64,000 bases of DNA from an uncultured Bacteroidales bacterium. GTDB lineage: Bacteria > Bacteroidota > Bacteroidia > Bacteroidales > UBA932. Location of the stretch: NCBI GenBank assembly GCA_905233655.1, contig CAJOCS010000008.1, forward strand, positions 1 through 64,000, read 5' to 3'. Made by a program: the position numbers and the translations under genes. The number at the start of each line of letters is the position of its first letter. The first letter of the stretch is position 1. This document shows, piece by piece, positions 18,420-27,563 of this stretch. The notes beneath the pieces were generated by a model. It was given only the letters and a program-made list of their open reading frames with translations. It searched no databases and was not told the origin of the DNA.

Positions 18420-19003
18420 TTAACTGGATGGACTTGACGGCCAGCATTCTGGGCCTTGCGTGTGTGTTCCTCGCCGGCAGGAACTCCAAATACAATTTCT
18501 GGGTGGGCTACCTCTACACGGCGGCTCTCTTCTTCCTTTTCTGGAACAAGGCCCTCTATGCCAGCCTGCTGCTTCAGCCGGTGTCGCTCGCCATCAACAT
18601 CCTTGGACATTACCGCTGGACACATCCCCGCGAGGGAGAGCAGTCGTCGGAGAATGCATCTGCCCTCAAGGTGAGCATGCTCAGCTGGCCGGAGAGGGGG
18701 CTCGCCGCCTTTGCCGTGCTGCTGGTGGCCCTGTTGTGGGGTTTCCTTCTGGACCGCCTTTTCCCGGCCGACCCGCATCCCTATCTGGATTGCTGCGTAA
18801 CCGTGCTGATCCTTATGGCGCAGCTGCTCTCGGCCCTCAAGAAGTGGGACTGCTGGGTGGTGTGGCTGCTTGTGAACATTACTCAGATTATTCTGCATCT
18901 GAGTGTAGGAAATATATTTATGCCAATCGTCTGCGGCCTCTATCTGGTGAACGGTCTGTGGTCGCTGCGCACTTGGATGAAACTGTACAGGAAAAATGGA
19001 TAA
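18416..19003 (+). CDS. pnuC: PnuC-family nicotinamide riboside (vitamin precursor) transporter
   Basis: 195 residues, six to seven membrane segments. PnuC proteins are facilitators for nicotinamide riboside, with relatives for thiamine. Family features: the Trp/Asn-rich motif [19 protein letters not shown] near residues 28-45, [17 protein letters not shown] near 58, [17 protein letters not shown] near 140 and a basic C-terminus. ATG overlaps the sufB stop by 4 nt and the stop overlaps the sufC start by 8 nt, so it is embedded in the suf operon, an unusual neighbourhood. Riboside versus thiamine specificity cannot be decided from sequence. Confidence 0.87.
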   Translation: MINWMDLTASILGLACVFLAGRNSKYNFWVGYLYTAALFFLFWNKALYASLLLQPVSLAINILGHYRWTHPREGEQSSENASALKVSMLSWPERGLAAFAVLLVALLWGFLLDRLFPADPHPYLDCCVTVLILMAQLLSALKKWDCWVVWLLVNITQIILHLSVGNIFMPIVCGLYLVNGLWSLRTWMKLYRKNG

Positions 19004-19739
19004 ACTACTGGAAATACACGACCTTCACGCCTCCGTGGGCGGAAAGGAGATTCTGAAAGGAATAGACCTGGAAATCAATCCGGGCGAGGTTCATGCCGTC
19101 ATGGGGCCCAACGGCGCCGGAAAATCCACGCTGAGCGCCGTGCTCACCGGGCGTCCGGACTATGAGGTGACTTCCGGAAGCATCCTCTACAAGGGGCGCG
19201 ACCTTCTCGCGATGGCCCCCGAGGAGCGCTCCTGGGCAGGTATTTTCCTGAGTTTTCAGTATCCGGTGGAAATTCCGGGCGTTACCATCACAGCCTTCAT
19301 GAAGGCAGCGATTAACGCGCGCCGCAAGGCCGATGGTCTTCCTGAGCTCAAGGCGGGCGAATTCCTCAAGCTCCAGAAAGAAAAGATGGCCTTCGTGAAA
19401 ATGAAGAGTGAATTCGCAAAGAGGGAAGTGAACGTAGGCTTCTCCGGCGGCGAGAAAAAGCGCAACGAGATTTTCCAGATGGCAATGCTCGAGCCCGCCC
19501 TCTCAATTCTGGACGAAACCGACAGCGGCCTTGACGTGGACGCGCTCAAGATTGTAGCCGACGGCGTGAACGCCCTGCGCAGGCCCGACACCTCGGCCAT
19601 TATCATCACGCACTATCATAAACTCCTGGAATACGTTCAGCCTCAGGTGGTTCACGTGCTCAAGGAGGGCCGCATCGTGTGCACTGGCGGCCGTGAAATA
19701 ATAGAAGCCATCGAAAAGGGCGGCTTCGACCAGTTCTGA
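18996..19739 (+). CDS. sufC: Fe-S cluster assembly ATPase
   Basis: 247 residues. ABC-type ATPase that drives conformational change in SufB/SufD. Walker A GPNGAGKST (about 38-46), Q-loop LSFQYPVEIPGV, signature FSGGEKKRNEIFQMA, Walker B with LSILDETDSGLDVDAL, and the SufC-typical IITHYHKLLEYVQPQVVHVL. Translationally coupled: start lies within pnuC and the stop overlaps the sufD ATG (TGATG). Length is normal. Confidence 0.96.
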   Translation: MDKLLEIHDLHASVGGKEILKGIDLEINPGEVHAVMGPNGAGKSTLSAVLTGRPDYEVTSGSILYKGRDLLAMAPEERSWAGIFLSFQYPVEIPGVTITAFMKAAINARRKADGLPELKAGEFLKLQKEKMAFVKMKSEFAKREVNVGFSGGEKKRNEIFQMAMLEPALSILDETDSGLDVDALKIVADGVNALRRPDTSAIIITHYHKLLEYVQPQVVHVLKEGRIVCTGGREIIEAIEKGGFDQF

Positions 19740-20302
19740 TGCCTATGGAGAAAATCGTTCTTGGCGCAGGGGAGCGGCTGGAAAAGCGCTTCGTAATTCT
19801 TCCCGGGGAGTCGCAGGACATTCTGCTGGACGTGACTCTTGCCGGGGAAGGCGCCGATTTTTCCCTCAAGGGGCTGTATCTCTGTTCCGGTGCCGACAAA
19901 GTGAACATCGACATCTCCGTGCACCATCTCGTGGGCGGCTGCACCTCGCGTCAGACCGTTAAGGGGCTCGCCTCCGGAGAGGCCCGGGTGAGTTTCGGCG
20001 GCCTAATAGTAGTGGCCCAGGACGCCCAGAAGACCGAGGCCTACCAGGAAAACCACAATATCCTCCTCTCGGAAAAGGCCGACATCCAGACGCGTCCCCA
20101 GCTTGAAATTTATGCCGACGACGTCAAATGCTCGCACGGCGCCACCATCGGCCGTCTCAACGACGATGAACTCTTCTACATGCGCTCCCGCGGCATCCCC
20201 GAGGCCGATGCCAGGGCGCTCCAGATGCTCTCCTTCCTCTCTCCGGTTATGGATGAAAGCCGCCGGGAGGAGATTGAGGCTGCAATCTTCAACATGCTCT
20301 GA
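19739..20302 (+). CDS. sufD: SufD-like Fe-S cluster assembly protein, very short form
   Basis: 187 residues compared with about 420-450 for typical SufD. It retains the beta-helix core and C-terminal helical part: VHHLVGGCTSRQTVKGLASGEARVSFGG, AYQENHNILLSEKADIQTRPQLEIYADDVKCSHGATIG and DDELFYMRSRGIPEADARAL, including the conserved KCSHGAT region. The N-terminal helical domain of SufD is absent; the gene starts directly after sufC (TGATG) and there is no room for the missing part upstream. Likely forms the SufBC2D-type complex with the neighbouring genes. Stop overlaps the next ATG by one base. Confidence 0.88.
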   Translation: MPMEKIVLGAGERLEKRFVILPGESQDILLDVTLAGEGADFSLKGLYLCSGADKVNIDISVHHLVGGCTSRQTVKGLASGEARVSFGGLIVVAQDAQKTEAYQENHNILLSEKADIQTRPQLEIYADDVKCSHGATIGRLNDDELFYMRSRGIPEADARALQMLSFLSPVMDESRREEIEAAIFNML

Positions 20303-21843
20303 TGAGGCGGCTCGTCATATCCCTTTGCTTTCTTCTGGCATCCGTTCCTCTCTTTTCCAGGGTAGACCGGGGGTTAATGGAGGAATTGGACGGATATCTT
20401 GAGCATCGCGACACCTACGACGCCGTAAAGCAGGAGAGAATCGGCACTGCACGCCGTCTGCTGGAACAGTCGCGCGGCACGGAGGCCCGATTTAACGCCT
20501 GCATTAACGTTGCCGACGAGTTTTTCCCCTATAGCTTCGATTCCACCCTGTTCTATCTAAGGAAAGCTCTCGATATCGCCGGAGACAACCGCACTCTCGC
20601 AGCCGTTGCAGGCGTTCGTCTGGGATACCTGTATGTGAAATCCGGACACTACATGGAGGGCTATGAGCGCCTTTACCTAATGGCCGACACGCTTTCGCTT
20701 TCTCCGGCGCAGATGGCCGGTTACTACTTCGCCCTTTTCGAATTCAGCCGGGATATTTCCGGCAATTCCGGGATGGTGGAAACCCTGAGCATTCCGGACC
20801 GCAAGGTCTACCGGGACCGCCTTCTGAGGATGCTGCCTCAGGACAGCGAGCTTTGGAGGCGTCTGAAAATGGACGAACTGGTGGTGGAAGGAAGGTACCA
20901 TGAGGCCGACAGCGTGGGGCGACTGCTGCTTGCAATGGTTGCACCACGAGCCCGTGAGGCGGCGATTTATGCCTACGACCTTTCGGATCTTGCGTGGCGC
21001 GAGGGGCGCTCCGACGACCAGTTCCGTTACCTTGTAATGTCGGCCGAGGCCGATATTGTGAACGCCGTGAAGGACTATGCCTCGCTTACAATCCTTTCGC
21101 AGGCCGTGATGGACGACGACGTGGACCGCGCCTTCCATTATCTTATGATTGCGCAGGAAGACGCTCTCTTTTACAATGCTAAACTGCGTCCCTGGCAGAT
21201 TTCCCAGTTCTTCATGCTCATTGAGCAGCGTTACGACCAGAGGCGCGACACAATTGCCCGGCGCAGCGTTTACGCCTCAATCCTGTTCGGAACCCTGGCG
21301 CTGATGCTGGGCTTTGCCGTTTACTTCTCGCTGCGTCAGACCAGGCGGCTGCGCCGTGCCCAGCAGGGGCTCCATGAGGCCAATGAGCTCAAGGAAGCTT
21401 ACATCACCAAATTTCTGAAAGATCTATCCGCCAACGTGGCACAGGTGCGCTCTGAAGACAACCGGACCAGAAAACTCCTCAAACAGGGCCGCTCCGATGA
21501 GCTGCTGCACGCCCTTTCGGTTTCCACCAGAGCGGATGAATCCCTTGAGAATTTTTACCGCATTTTCGATGAGACCTTCCTTGGCCTCTATCCCGACTTT
21601 GTGCAGCAGATGAATTCCCTGCTCCGTGAGGACGCCCGGCTGAAGCCCAAAAAGGGTGAGCTCATGAATACCGAACTCCGCATTTTTGCACTCATCAGGC
21701 TCGGTATTACCGACTCCAGGGAGATAGCTTCCCTGCTGCATTATTCGCTCAGTACCATATACAATTACAAGGTGTCGGTGAAGAACTCCGCGCTGGTTCC
21801 ACGCGACGATTTTGAGCAAATTGTGCGGAATATTGGAAAATAG
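20302..21843 (+). CDS. Membrane-anchored TPR regulator with cytoplasmic HTH (DUF6377-like), likely PUL regulator
   Basis: 513 residues: signal/anchor (MRRLVISLCFLLASVPLFS), a periplasmic helical-repeat domain (about 25-330, HEELD-like TPR pattern), a transmembrane helix (SVYASILFGTLALMLGFAVYF, near 335), coiled coil, and a C-terminal domain ending in a LuxR-type HTH (LRIFALIRLGITDSREIASLLHYSLSTIYNYK). This architecture is that of DUF6377-type regulators in Bacteroidota. It is coupled to sufD by one base but lies directly upstream of susC, so I infer it senses glycan breakdown products or envelope state and controls the locus downstream. No sigma/anti-sigma or HTCS gene is present for this locus. 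Confidence 0.82.
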   Translation: MRRLVISLCFLLASVPLFSRVDRGLMEELDGYLEHRDTYDAVKQERIGTARRLLEQSRGTEARFNACINVADEFFPYSFDSTLFYLRKALDIAGDNRTLAAVAGVRLGYLYVKSGHYMEGYERLYLMADTLSLSPAQMAGYYFALFEFSRDISGNSGMVETLSIPDRKVYRDRLLRMLPQDSELWRRLKMDELVVEGRYHEADSVGRLLLAMVAPRAREAAIYAYDLSDLAWREGRSDDQFRYLVMSAEADIVNAVKDYASLTILSQAVMDDDVDRAFHYLMIAQEDALFYNAKLRPWQISQFFMLIEQRYDQRRDTIARRSVYASILFGTLALMLGFAVYFSLRQTRRLRRAQQGLHEANELKEAYITKFLKDLSANVAQVRSEDNRTRKLLKQGRSDELLHALSVSTRADESLENFYRIFDETFLGLYPDFVQQMNSLLREDARLKPKKGELMNTELRIFALIRLGITDSREIASLLHYSLSTIYNYKVSVKNSALVPRDDFEQIVRNIGK

Positions 21844-21955
21844 CCGCTACTTTTTTTGCGGATAATTTAAAATCAAAACGCTGAGAATCAATCAGTTTTA
21901 ATTCCGCTAGCACTACTATAATCAATAAAACTGTACGCGCGTGTGTAAAAAAGAC

Positions 21956-21963
21956 TAAATTTG
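21956..21963 (+). promoter_or_regulatory. Promoter -7 element of the SusCD operon (TAAATTTG)
   Basis: TAAATTTG fits TAnnTTTG, 30 nt upstream of the SusC ATG. The preceding ~110 bp (21844-21955) is AT-rich and is the likely operator region for the upstream regulator; I see no clear dyad in it. Confidence 0.6.
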
Positions 21964-21993
21964 CAGCAGACGACAGTAATTTTAACACGATAT

Positions 21994-24900
21994 ATGAAAA
22001 GAATCCTGACGATTTTCGCTTTCCTGCTGCTCTCTGTGGTGGCGTTCGCCCAGCAGACTGTGACCGGCGTGGTTACGGATGTGCGGGACGGCTATCCTCT
22101 CCCCGGAGTCGCCGTTATTGTGAAGGGAACCACCCGAGGGGTTGAGACCGACATGGACGGGCGCTATTCCATCAGCGTCAACGCCGGCCAGACACTCGTG
22201 TTTTCCTGCATCGGCTATGCCGAGAAGGAAGCCATCGTGAGCGGCGCGGTCCTGAACGTCGCCCTGGAGGAGGATTCCTTCCTCCTCGACGAGGTGGTGG
22301 CCATCGGTTACGGTGTAATGAAGAAGAGCGACCTCACCGGAAGCGTGACCTCCGTGAAGGGCGACCAGTTGCAGCGCACTCCCGCCGCCGGTCTGGACCA
22401 GGCCCTTCAGGGCGTGGCTGCCGGCGTTACGGTGAACGCTTCTTCCGGACAGCCCGGTGCGGCTGCGGAGGTGAGAATCCGCGGTATCGGCACGGTTAAC
22501 AATTCGGCCCCTATCTATGTGGTGGACGGAGTCATCGTGGACAATATCAATTATCTCAGCCCCAGCGACATCGCCTCTACGGAAATCCTCAAGGATGCAT
22601 CGGCAACCGCAATTTACGGTTCCCGCGGCGCAAACGGCGTTATTCTGGTAACCACCAAGAAGGGTAGCACCGATGGCACGGTTTCCGTTTCCTTCGACGC
22701 CTATGCCGGTATCCAGAACCCCTGGCGCAAGCTCGATCTGATGGGCCCCACGGAATTCGCCACGACTATTGCAAACCTTTCCGTGGGCGGTCTGAACACC
22801 CTTCAGAGCAGCGGTCTTGACGCCTGGGTCCGCCAAAGACTCATCGGCTCCACGTCCAAGTATCATCCTTCCAATATGAACTATTCCAAGGTGAATACCG
22901 ACTGGCAGGAAGCCGTCTTCAATCGCAATGCCATGATTCAGAACTATCATGTGGGCGTGAACGGCGGCAACCAGCAGGGACAGTGGTCCATGAGCGCCAG
23001 CTGGTTCAACCAGGACGGAACCATCATCGGCAGTGATTTCACGCGCCTGAGCCTGCGTGCGAATTCATCATATAATGTGAACCAGTGGGTGAAGATAGGT
23101 GAAAACCTGAGCTTCATGACTTCCCACGGCCGTACGGCCATGAACAACGCTTCGTCGGCACAGGCTTCCATCCTGTCGGCCGCCCTTGCGATGGCTCCCT
23201 GGGATCCGGTCTATTATCCCGCCGGAGCGAAGAACTATCTCGGCGAGGACCTCGGCGGACGTCTTTCCGCGGCGTCGAACTTCAAGAACGTGACCCACCC
23301 CTACGCCATGGTGGACTATTCCCACCCCATGGACTACAGCGAACGCTGGGTGGGCGACGTCTTCCTCGAAATCACCCCCATCCCCGGTCTTGTATGGCGC
23401 TCGGACATTTCCATGGACCTCACCAATACCCGTCACCGTCTGTTCAAGGAGGCCTATGAACTCTCCCAGTACGACAAGATGGACAAGAACTTCCTGGAGC
23501 GTTCCATGGCCCGTTACAGCACCGTTATCCTGGAAAACACCCTTACGTGGATGAAGGATTTCGGCCGCAACAGCATCAATGTCATGGTTGGACAGACCAT
23601 GGAAGAATACAATTCGGAGAATATCGGCGGAAGCGGCAGTTCCATCCTGGTTCCCCGCGAAAACAACTGGTATCTTGCCCAGACCACCGAGGACCGCAAT
23701 CCCGCCGGAGACGGAGCTTCGCGCAACCGCCGTCTGAGTTTCCTGGGCCGAGCCCACTACAGCTTCGACAGCCGCTACATGCTCACCGTTAACTTCCGTG
23801 CCGACGGCACCTCCAAGTTCAAGAACCACATCTGGGGCTTCTTCCCTTCCGTGGCTGCGGCATGGCGAATCGACAATGAACCATGGTTCAACAAGCCCGA
23901 CTGGGTTGAAAGCCTCAAGGTCAGGGCCGGCTGGGGTCGTATCGGCAACGACAAGATTGGCGACAACGCTTCCGTGCAGACCATTTTCAACAGCGGTCCA
24001 ACCTTCGTGGACTATGTCCTGGGCGCCGACCAGCAGCTCGCCGGCGGAGCCACCATCCTCACCCTCGTGAATACCGACATCAAGTGGGAAACCACCGAGC
24101 AGCTCAATGCCGGCGTCGATTTCGGATTCTGGCGCAACAAGCTCACCGGTAATATCGATATTTTCCAGCGCAGCACCAAGGAAATGCTCCTCGGTGTAAC
24201 CGCTCCGGCCGCAGTTGGCAACCGCTACGCTCCCACCGCAAACGTGGGAACCGTGCGCAACCGCGGTATAGAGCTCACCCTGGAGCACCGCAACCATAAG
24301 GGCGACTGGGACTATAGCATCGGCGGCAATGTTTCCTTCATCCGGAACATGCTCACCGGCCTCAACGGCGGTTCCCCCGTCTACGGCGACCGCACCATAA
24401 GCACCGAAGGCCTGCCCCTCTATACTTTCTGGGGCTACAGATACGAAGGCATCTACAAGACCGACGCTGAGGTTGCAGAGCATCTCTTCGCTCCCGGCGC
24501 TTCCGATGAGTACCACGCCGGCGACGCCCGTTATGCTGACCTCAACGGCGACGGACGCATCGACGACAACGACCTCACCGACCTCGGAAACCCCTTCCCC
24601 TGGCTCACCTACGGCCTGAATGCATCGGCCTTCTGGAAGGGCTTCGACCTTCAGGTCTTTTTCCAGGGCATCGCGGGCAACGAGATTTACAATGCCCTGC
24701 GCCTGCGCACCGAAGGCACCGGCAACGAGGCTACCCTTTCGACCGCCATGCGCGACGTCTGGACCACTGCCAACCCTAACGGCAGCATTCCCAACCCGCT
24801 TGGAGGCTCCCACAACAAGGACAACAACTCCCGTTTCGTGGAGGACGGCTCCTATCTGCGTCTGAAGAACGTCCAGCTGGGCTACACCCTTCCCGAGTCC

Positions 24901-25068
24901 CTCACTCAGAAGGCCGGCCTCAGCAGGGTGCGTTTCTACCTTTCCGGTTCCAACATCTTCACGCTCACCAATTACACCGGATACGATCCGGAGGTTGGCG
25001 GTGGCGTGGACTATGGCAACTACCCCCAGTCCCGTACCTTTATGCTTGGCGTGAACCTGAACTTCTAA
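21994..25068 (+). CDS. SusC-like TonB-dependent outer-membrane transporter
   Basis: 1024 residues from ATG 21994, which gives a standard signal peptide (MKRILTIFAFLLLSVVAFA); the next upstream in-frame ATG lies within the promoter. Domain order: carboxypeptidase-regulatory-like domain (TVTGVVTDVRDGYPLPGVAV, residues 20-95), TonB box region (LDEVVAIGYGVMKKSDLTGSV near 105), plug domain (VRIRGIGTVNNSAPIYVVDG, EILKDASATAIYGSRGANG), then the 22-strand barrel ending in an aromatic residue (MLGVNLNF). Imports oligosaccharides with its SusD partner, encoded one base downstream. The adjacent GH16 and GH128 enzymes suggest beta-1,3-glucan oligomers. Confidence 0.95.
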   Translation: MKRILTIFAFLLLSVVAFAQQTVTGVVTDVRDGYPLPGVAVIVKGTTRGVETDMDGRYSISVNAGQTLVFSCIGYAEKEAIVSGAVLNVALEEDSFLLDEVVAIGYGVMKKSDLTGSVTSVKGDQLQRTPAAGLDQALQGVAAGVTVNASSGQPGAAAEVRIRGIGTVNNSAPIYVVDGVIVDNINYLSPSDIASTEILKDASATAIYGSRGANGVILVTTKKGSTDGTVSVSFDAYAGIQNPWRKLDLMGPTEFATTIANLSVGGLNTLQSSGLDAWVRQRLIGSTSKYHPSNMNYSKVNTDWQEAVFNRNAMIQNYHVGVNGGNQQGQWSMSASWFNQDGTIIGSDFTRLSLRANSSYNVNQWVKIGENLSFMTSHGRTAMNNASSAQASILSAALAMAPWDPVYYPAGAKNYLGEDLGGRLSAASNFKNVTHPYAMVDYSHPMDYSERWVGDVFLEITPIPGLVWRSDISMDLTNTRHRLFKEAYELSQYDKMDKNFLERSMARYSTVILENTLTWMKDFGRNSINVMVGQTMEEYNSENIGGSGSSILVPRENNWYLAQTTEDRNPAGDGASRNRRLSFLGRAHYSFDSRYMLTVNFRADGTSKFKNHIWGFFPSVAAAWRIDNEPWFNKPDWVESLKVRAGWGRIGNDKIGDNASVQTIFNSGPTFVDYVLGADQQLAGGATILTLVNTDIKWETTEQLNAGVDFGFWRNKLTGNIDIFQRSTKEMLLGVTAPAAVGNRYAPTANVGTVRNRGIELTLEHRNHKGDWDYSIGGNVSFIRNMLTGLNGGSPVYGDRTISTEGLPLYTFWGYRYEGIYKTDAEVAEHLFAPGASDEYHAGDARYADLNGDGRIDDNDLTDLGNPFPWLTYGLNASAFWKGFDLQVFFQGIAGNEIYNALRLRTEGTGNEATLSTAMRDVWTTANPNGSIPNPLGGSHNKDNNSRFVEDGSYLRLKNVQLGYTLPESLTQKAGLSRVRFYLSGSNIFTLTNYTGYDPEVGGGVDYGNYPQSRTFMLGVNLNF

Positions 25069-25069
25069 A

Positions 25070-26689
25070 ATGAAAGCCATTATGAAACGATATATTCTCA
25101 TTGCAGCCGCAGCCCTTACCCTTGTTTCCTGCAACAAATGGCTCACCGAAGACGGTCCCATGGTGAACCGCGTCTCGGACTTCTTCACTTCCGCGGAAAC
25201 CGCCACCCAGGTTGTTACGGCCGTGTATACACCCATGATGTGGGAATATCAGAACGGCTATTTCCCGGAGTGGTATTTCGGCGACATCGCCTCCGACGAC
25301 GCCCTCAAGGGCGGACAGAACGTGGCCGACGGACCGGACCTCTACGATATCGACAATTTCAAGGTGGTTTCCAACAACGGAATCATCCTTCAGTTCTACC
25401 GTGCGCAGTATCAGGGAATAGCCCGCGCCAATCTGGCACTTGAGCAGGTTCCCGCCATGGCAACCGACGAGGTGTTCACTCCCGCGCTTCAGGCCCGTCT
25501 CGTGGGTGAGGCGAGCTTCCTCAGGGCGTTCTACTATTTCCGTCTCGTGCGCCTGTTCGGCGGCGTTCCAATGCCCACTTCGCCCGTATACAGCAGCGCC
25601 GACTGGATTCAGCCCCGCGCCAGCGTGGAGGACGTCTATACGCAGATTTTTGCCGACCTTACCGCCGCCGAAGCCTCCCTTCCCCTTAAGAGCGCATATC
25701 CGGCCGCCGACCTCGGCCGCGCAACCAAGGGCGCCGCGCAGGCGATGCTGCTGAAGACGCATCTCTACTATGCCCAGTGGCTGGAACGCAACGGAAAAGC
25801 CGCGGAGGCCGCTGCGGAATATACCGCCGCGCTCACTTGGGGCAACAAGTTCCTTACCGACCAGGCCGCGGAGTACACCCTCTGCCCCAACTTCTACGAC
25901 AACTTCACCCTCGAGGGCGAGAACGGTCCCGAGTCCGTTTTCGAAATCCAGTATATGGTAGACGGAATGAGCGATTACGGCGAGGGCAACGGTTTCAGCC
26001 GCGGTACTTTCACCGTTAAGCTCATCCGTTCCCGCGGCGGAGCTTTCGGCGAGAGCGGCTGGGGGTTCAACCACCCCACCCAGAACCTCTACGACGAGTT
26101 CGAGGCTGGCGACCCGCGCCGCGACGAGACCATCTATGCTCCGTCAGACGCTCAGATAACGAACGCCGCCGAGGAGCTCTATCTCGGCAACAAGTATCTC
26201 TCCCGCAAGCGCGCCATCCTGGACCGCACTACCATGAGCTACGTGCACCTGGATCACGATTCCCGCGGCCCCATCAACAACATCCAGATCCGTCTTGCCG
26301 ACGTCTACCTGATGATTGCCGAGGCCGCCGTGGAGTGCAACAACGCGCTTCTTGCAAAGACCTATCTTGAAATGGTGCGCGCCCGCGCCCGCGGAGGCGC
26401 CGCCATCCTTCCCGCCTTCCCTTACGGAAGCTACTCCGACAATCTTGCCGACCTCAGGGATGCCATCCGCCACGAGCGCCGAGTGGAGCTCGCCATGGAA
26501 GGCCACCGCTGGTTCGACCTCTGCCGCTGGGGCACCGTGAAGCAGGTTATGGATGCCTACAAGGCTTCCGAAAGCGCTGACATCCGCGCCGAAATGGCCG
26601 ATTTCACTGCAGGCAAGCACGAGCTCATGCCCATTCCCCAGGAAGAGGCGAAACTCGGCTCCCTGGAGCAGAATCCCAACTACAGTTAA
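25070..26689 (+). CDS. SusD-like surface glycan-binding lipoprotein
   Basis: 539 residues (ATG 25070; ATG 25082 is an alternative giving MKRYILIAAAALTLVSC). Lipobox TLVSC. RagB/SusD fold: helical TPR-like core with QYQGIARANLALEQVPA near 110, ARLVGEASFLRAFYYFRLVRLFGGVP near 140 and the C-terminal block IRHERRVELAMEGHRWFDLCRWG plus MPIPQEE. It caps the SusC barrel at the cell surface and binds glycan. One base separates it from susC, so the pair is translationally linked. Confidence 0.95.
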   Translation: MKAIMKRYILIAAAALTLVSCNKWLTEDGPMVNRVSDFFTSAETATQVVTAVYTPMMWEYQNGYFPEWYFGDIASDDALKGGQNVADGPDLYDIDNFKVVSNNGIILQFYRAQYQGIARANLALEQVPAMATDEVFTPALQARLVGEASFLRAFYYFRLVRLFGGVPMPTSPVYSSADWIQPRASVEDVYTQIFADLTAAEASLPLKSAYPAADLGRATKGAAQAMLLKTHLYYAQWLERNGKAAEAAAEYTAALTWGNKFLTDQAAEYTLCPNFYDNFTLEGENGPESVFEIQYMVDGMSDYGEGNGFSRGTFTVKLIRSRGGAFGESGWGFNHPTQNLYDEFEAGDPRRDETIYAPSDAQITNAAEELYLGNKYLSRKRAILDRTTMSYVHLDHDSRGPINNIQIRLADVYLMIAEAAVECNNALLAKTYLEMVRARARGGAAILPAFPYGSYSDNLADLRDAIRHERRVELAMEGHRWFDLCRWGTVKQVMDAYKASESADIRAEMADFTAGKHELMPIPQEEAKLGSLEQNPNYS

Positions 26690-26736
26690 TCCTAAACCAT
26701 TAAATAATCATTAACTCTTAAAACAAAAAATCTATT

Positions 26737-27504
26737 ATGAAAAAGTATTTCATGATTGTGATGGCAGCAGTCCTCTCTCTCGGCCTGCTCGCAGTTTCCT
26801 GCAAGAAACCCGCCAATGACGACGACCTCATTGACAACCCCATCGACAATCCGGACGACAAACCCGTTACCGGTGAAGATGCTTCCCTGCAGGGTTCCAA
26901 CTACTATCTTATCGTGATGGACGGCGTCACCTCCGAGAAGATCGCCTCCAAGGTGGTTGCAGACTACCGCCCCGACGGTGAAGGCAAGAACCTCTGGGTC
27001 TGGGACGGCACTTACGAAGGCGGTACCACTTCCGGCCTGAGCTTCTATGGCCTTACTGAGGGCTGGGTATGCCTTAAGGTTACCACCGTGGGTTGGTCCG
27101 GTGCTGGTTGGCAGGTGAACAACATCGAAGGCAAAGCTCCCGACTGGCTCAAGATGAAAGACCTCGCCACCGATACCGACAAGTATTATCTCCATATCGG
27201 TTACAAGGGTGCAGCCGGTCAGGCACACATCATCGGCTTCGGCTACGCAGCCGGCGGCGAATACAAGTTCGCCATTGGTGAGGGCTCTCTTGACGATGCA
27301 GGTGTGACCTACAACGCCATCGCCCCCATCAACAACAACGGAAAGTTCGACTCCAAGGAGTGGAACGAGTATGAGGTGAAACTCTCCGACATGGGCATCG
27401 ACTTCAGCAAGGATATCACCGACGCCAACGTGCTCTGGTGCCTCTCCGGTGGTGAAACCGGCAAGGAAATCAACCTTGATGCAGTTTTCGTGTACAAGAA
27501 ATAA
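26737..27504 (+). CDS. Surface lipoprotein of SusCD locus, probable glycan-binding protein
   Basis: 255 residues. Lipobox LLAVSC near residue 22, followed by an acidic Asp/Pro linker (NDDDLIDNPIDNPDDKP) typical of surface-exported lipoproteins of Bacteroidota. The rest is a single beta-sandwich-like domain with many aromatics (WVWDGTYEGG, GWSGAGWQV, WLKMKDL), no catalytic motif. Position directly after SusD and before the glycanases suggests a SusE/SusF/SGBP role in holding glycan at the surface. A hairpin follows the stop, suggesting that transcription partly ends here. Confidence 0.78.
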   Translation: MKKYFMIVMAAVLSLGLLAVSCKKPANDDDLIDNPIDNPDDKPVTGEDASLQGSNYYLIVMDGVTSEKIASKVVADYRPDGEGKNLWVWDGTYEGGTTSGLSFYGLTEGWVCLKVTTVGWSGAGWQVNNIEGKAPDWLKMKDLATDTDKYYLHIGYKGAAGQAHIIGFGYAAGGEYKFAIGEGSLDDAGVTYNAIAPINNNGKFDSKEWNEYEVKLSDMGIDFSKDITDANVLWCLSGGETGKEINLDAVFVYKK

Positions 27505-27515
27505 ATCTAACATTC

Positions 27516-27550
27516 GGGCTGGCCGGGATACGGTTCCGGCCGGCCCTTTT
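27516..27550 (+). terminator. Intercistronic rho-independent terminator/attenuator
   Basis: A GC-rich stem (GGGCTGGCCGGGA / TTCCGGCCGGCCC) with a short loop and TTTT lies between the glycan-binding lipoprotein and GH16 genes. It probably lowers expression of the enzymes relative to SusC, SusD and the binding protein. Confidence 0.7.
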
Positions 27551-27563
27551 CTATCTTATCCCC

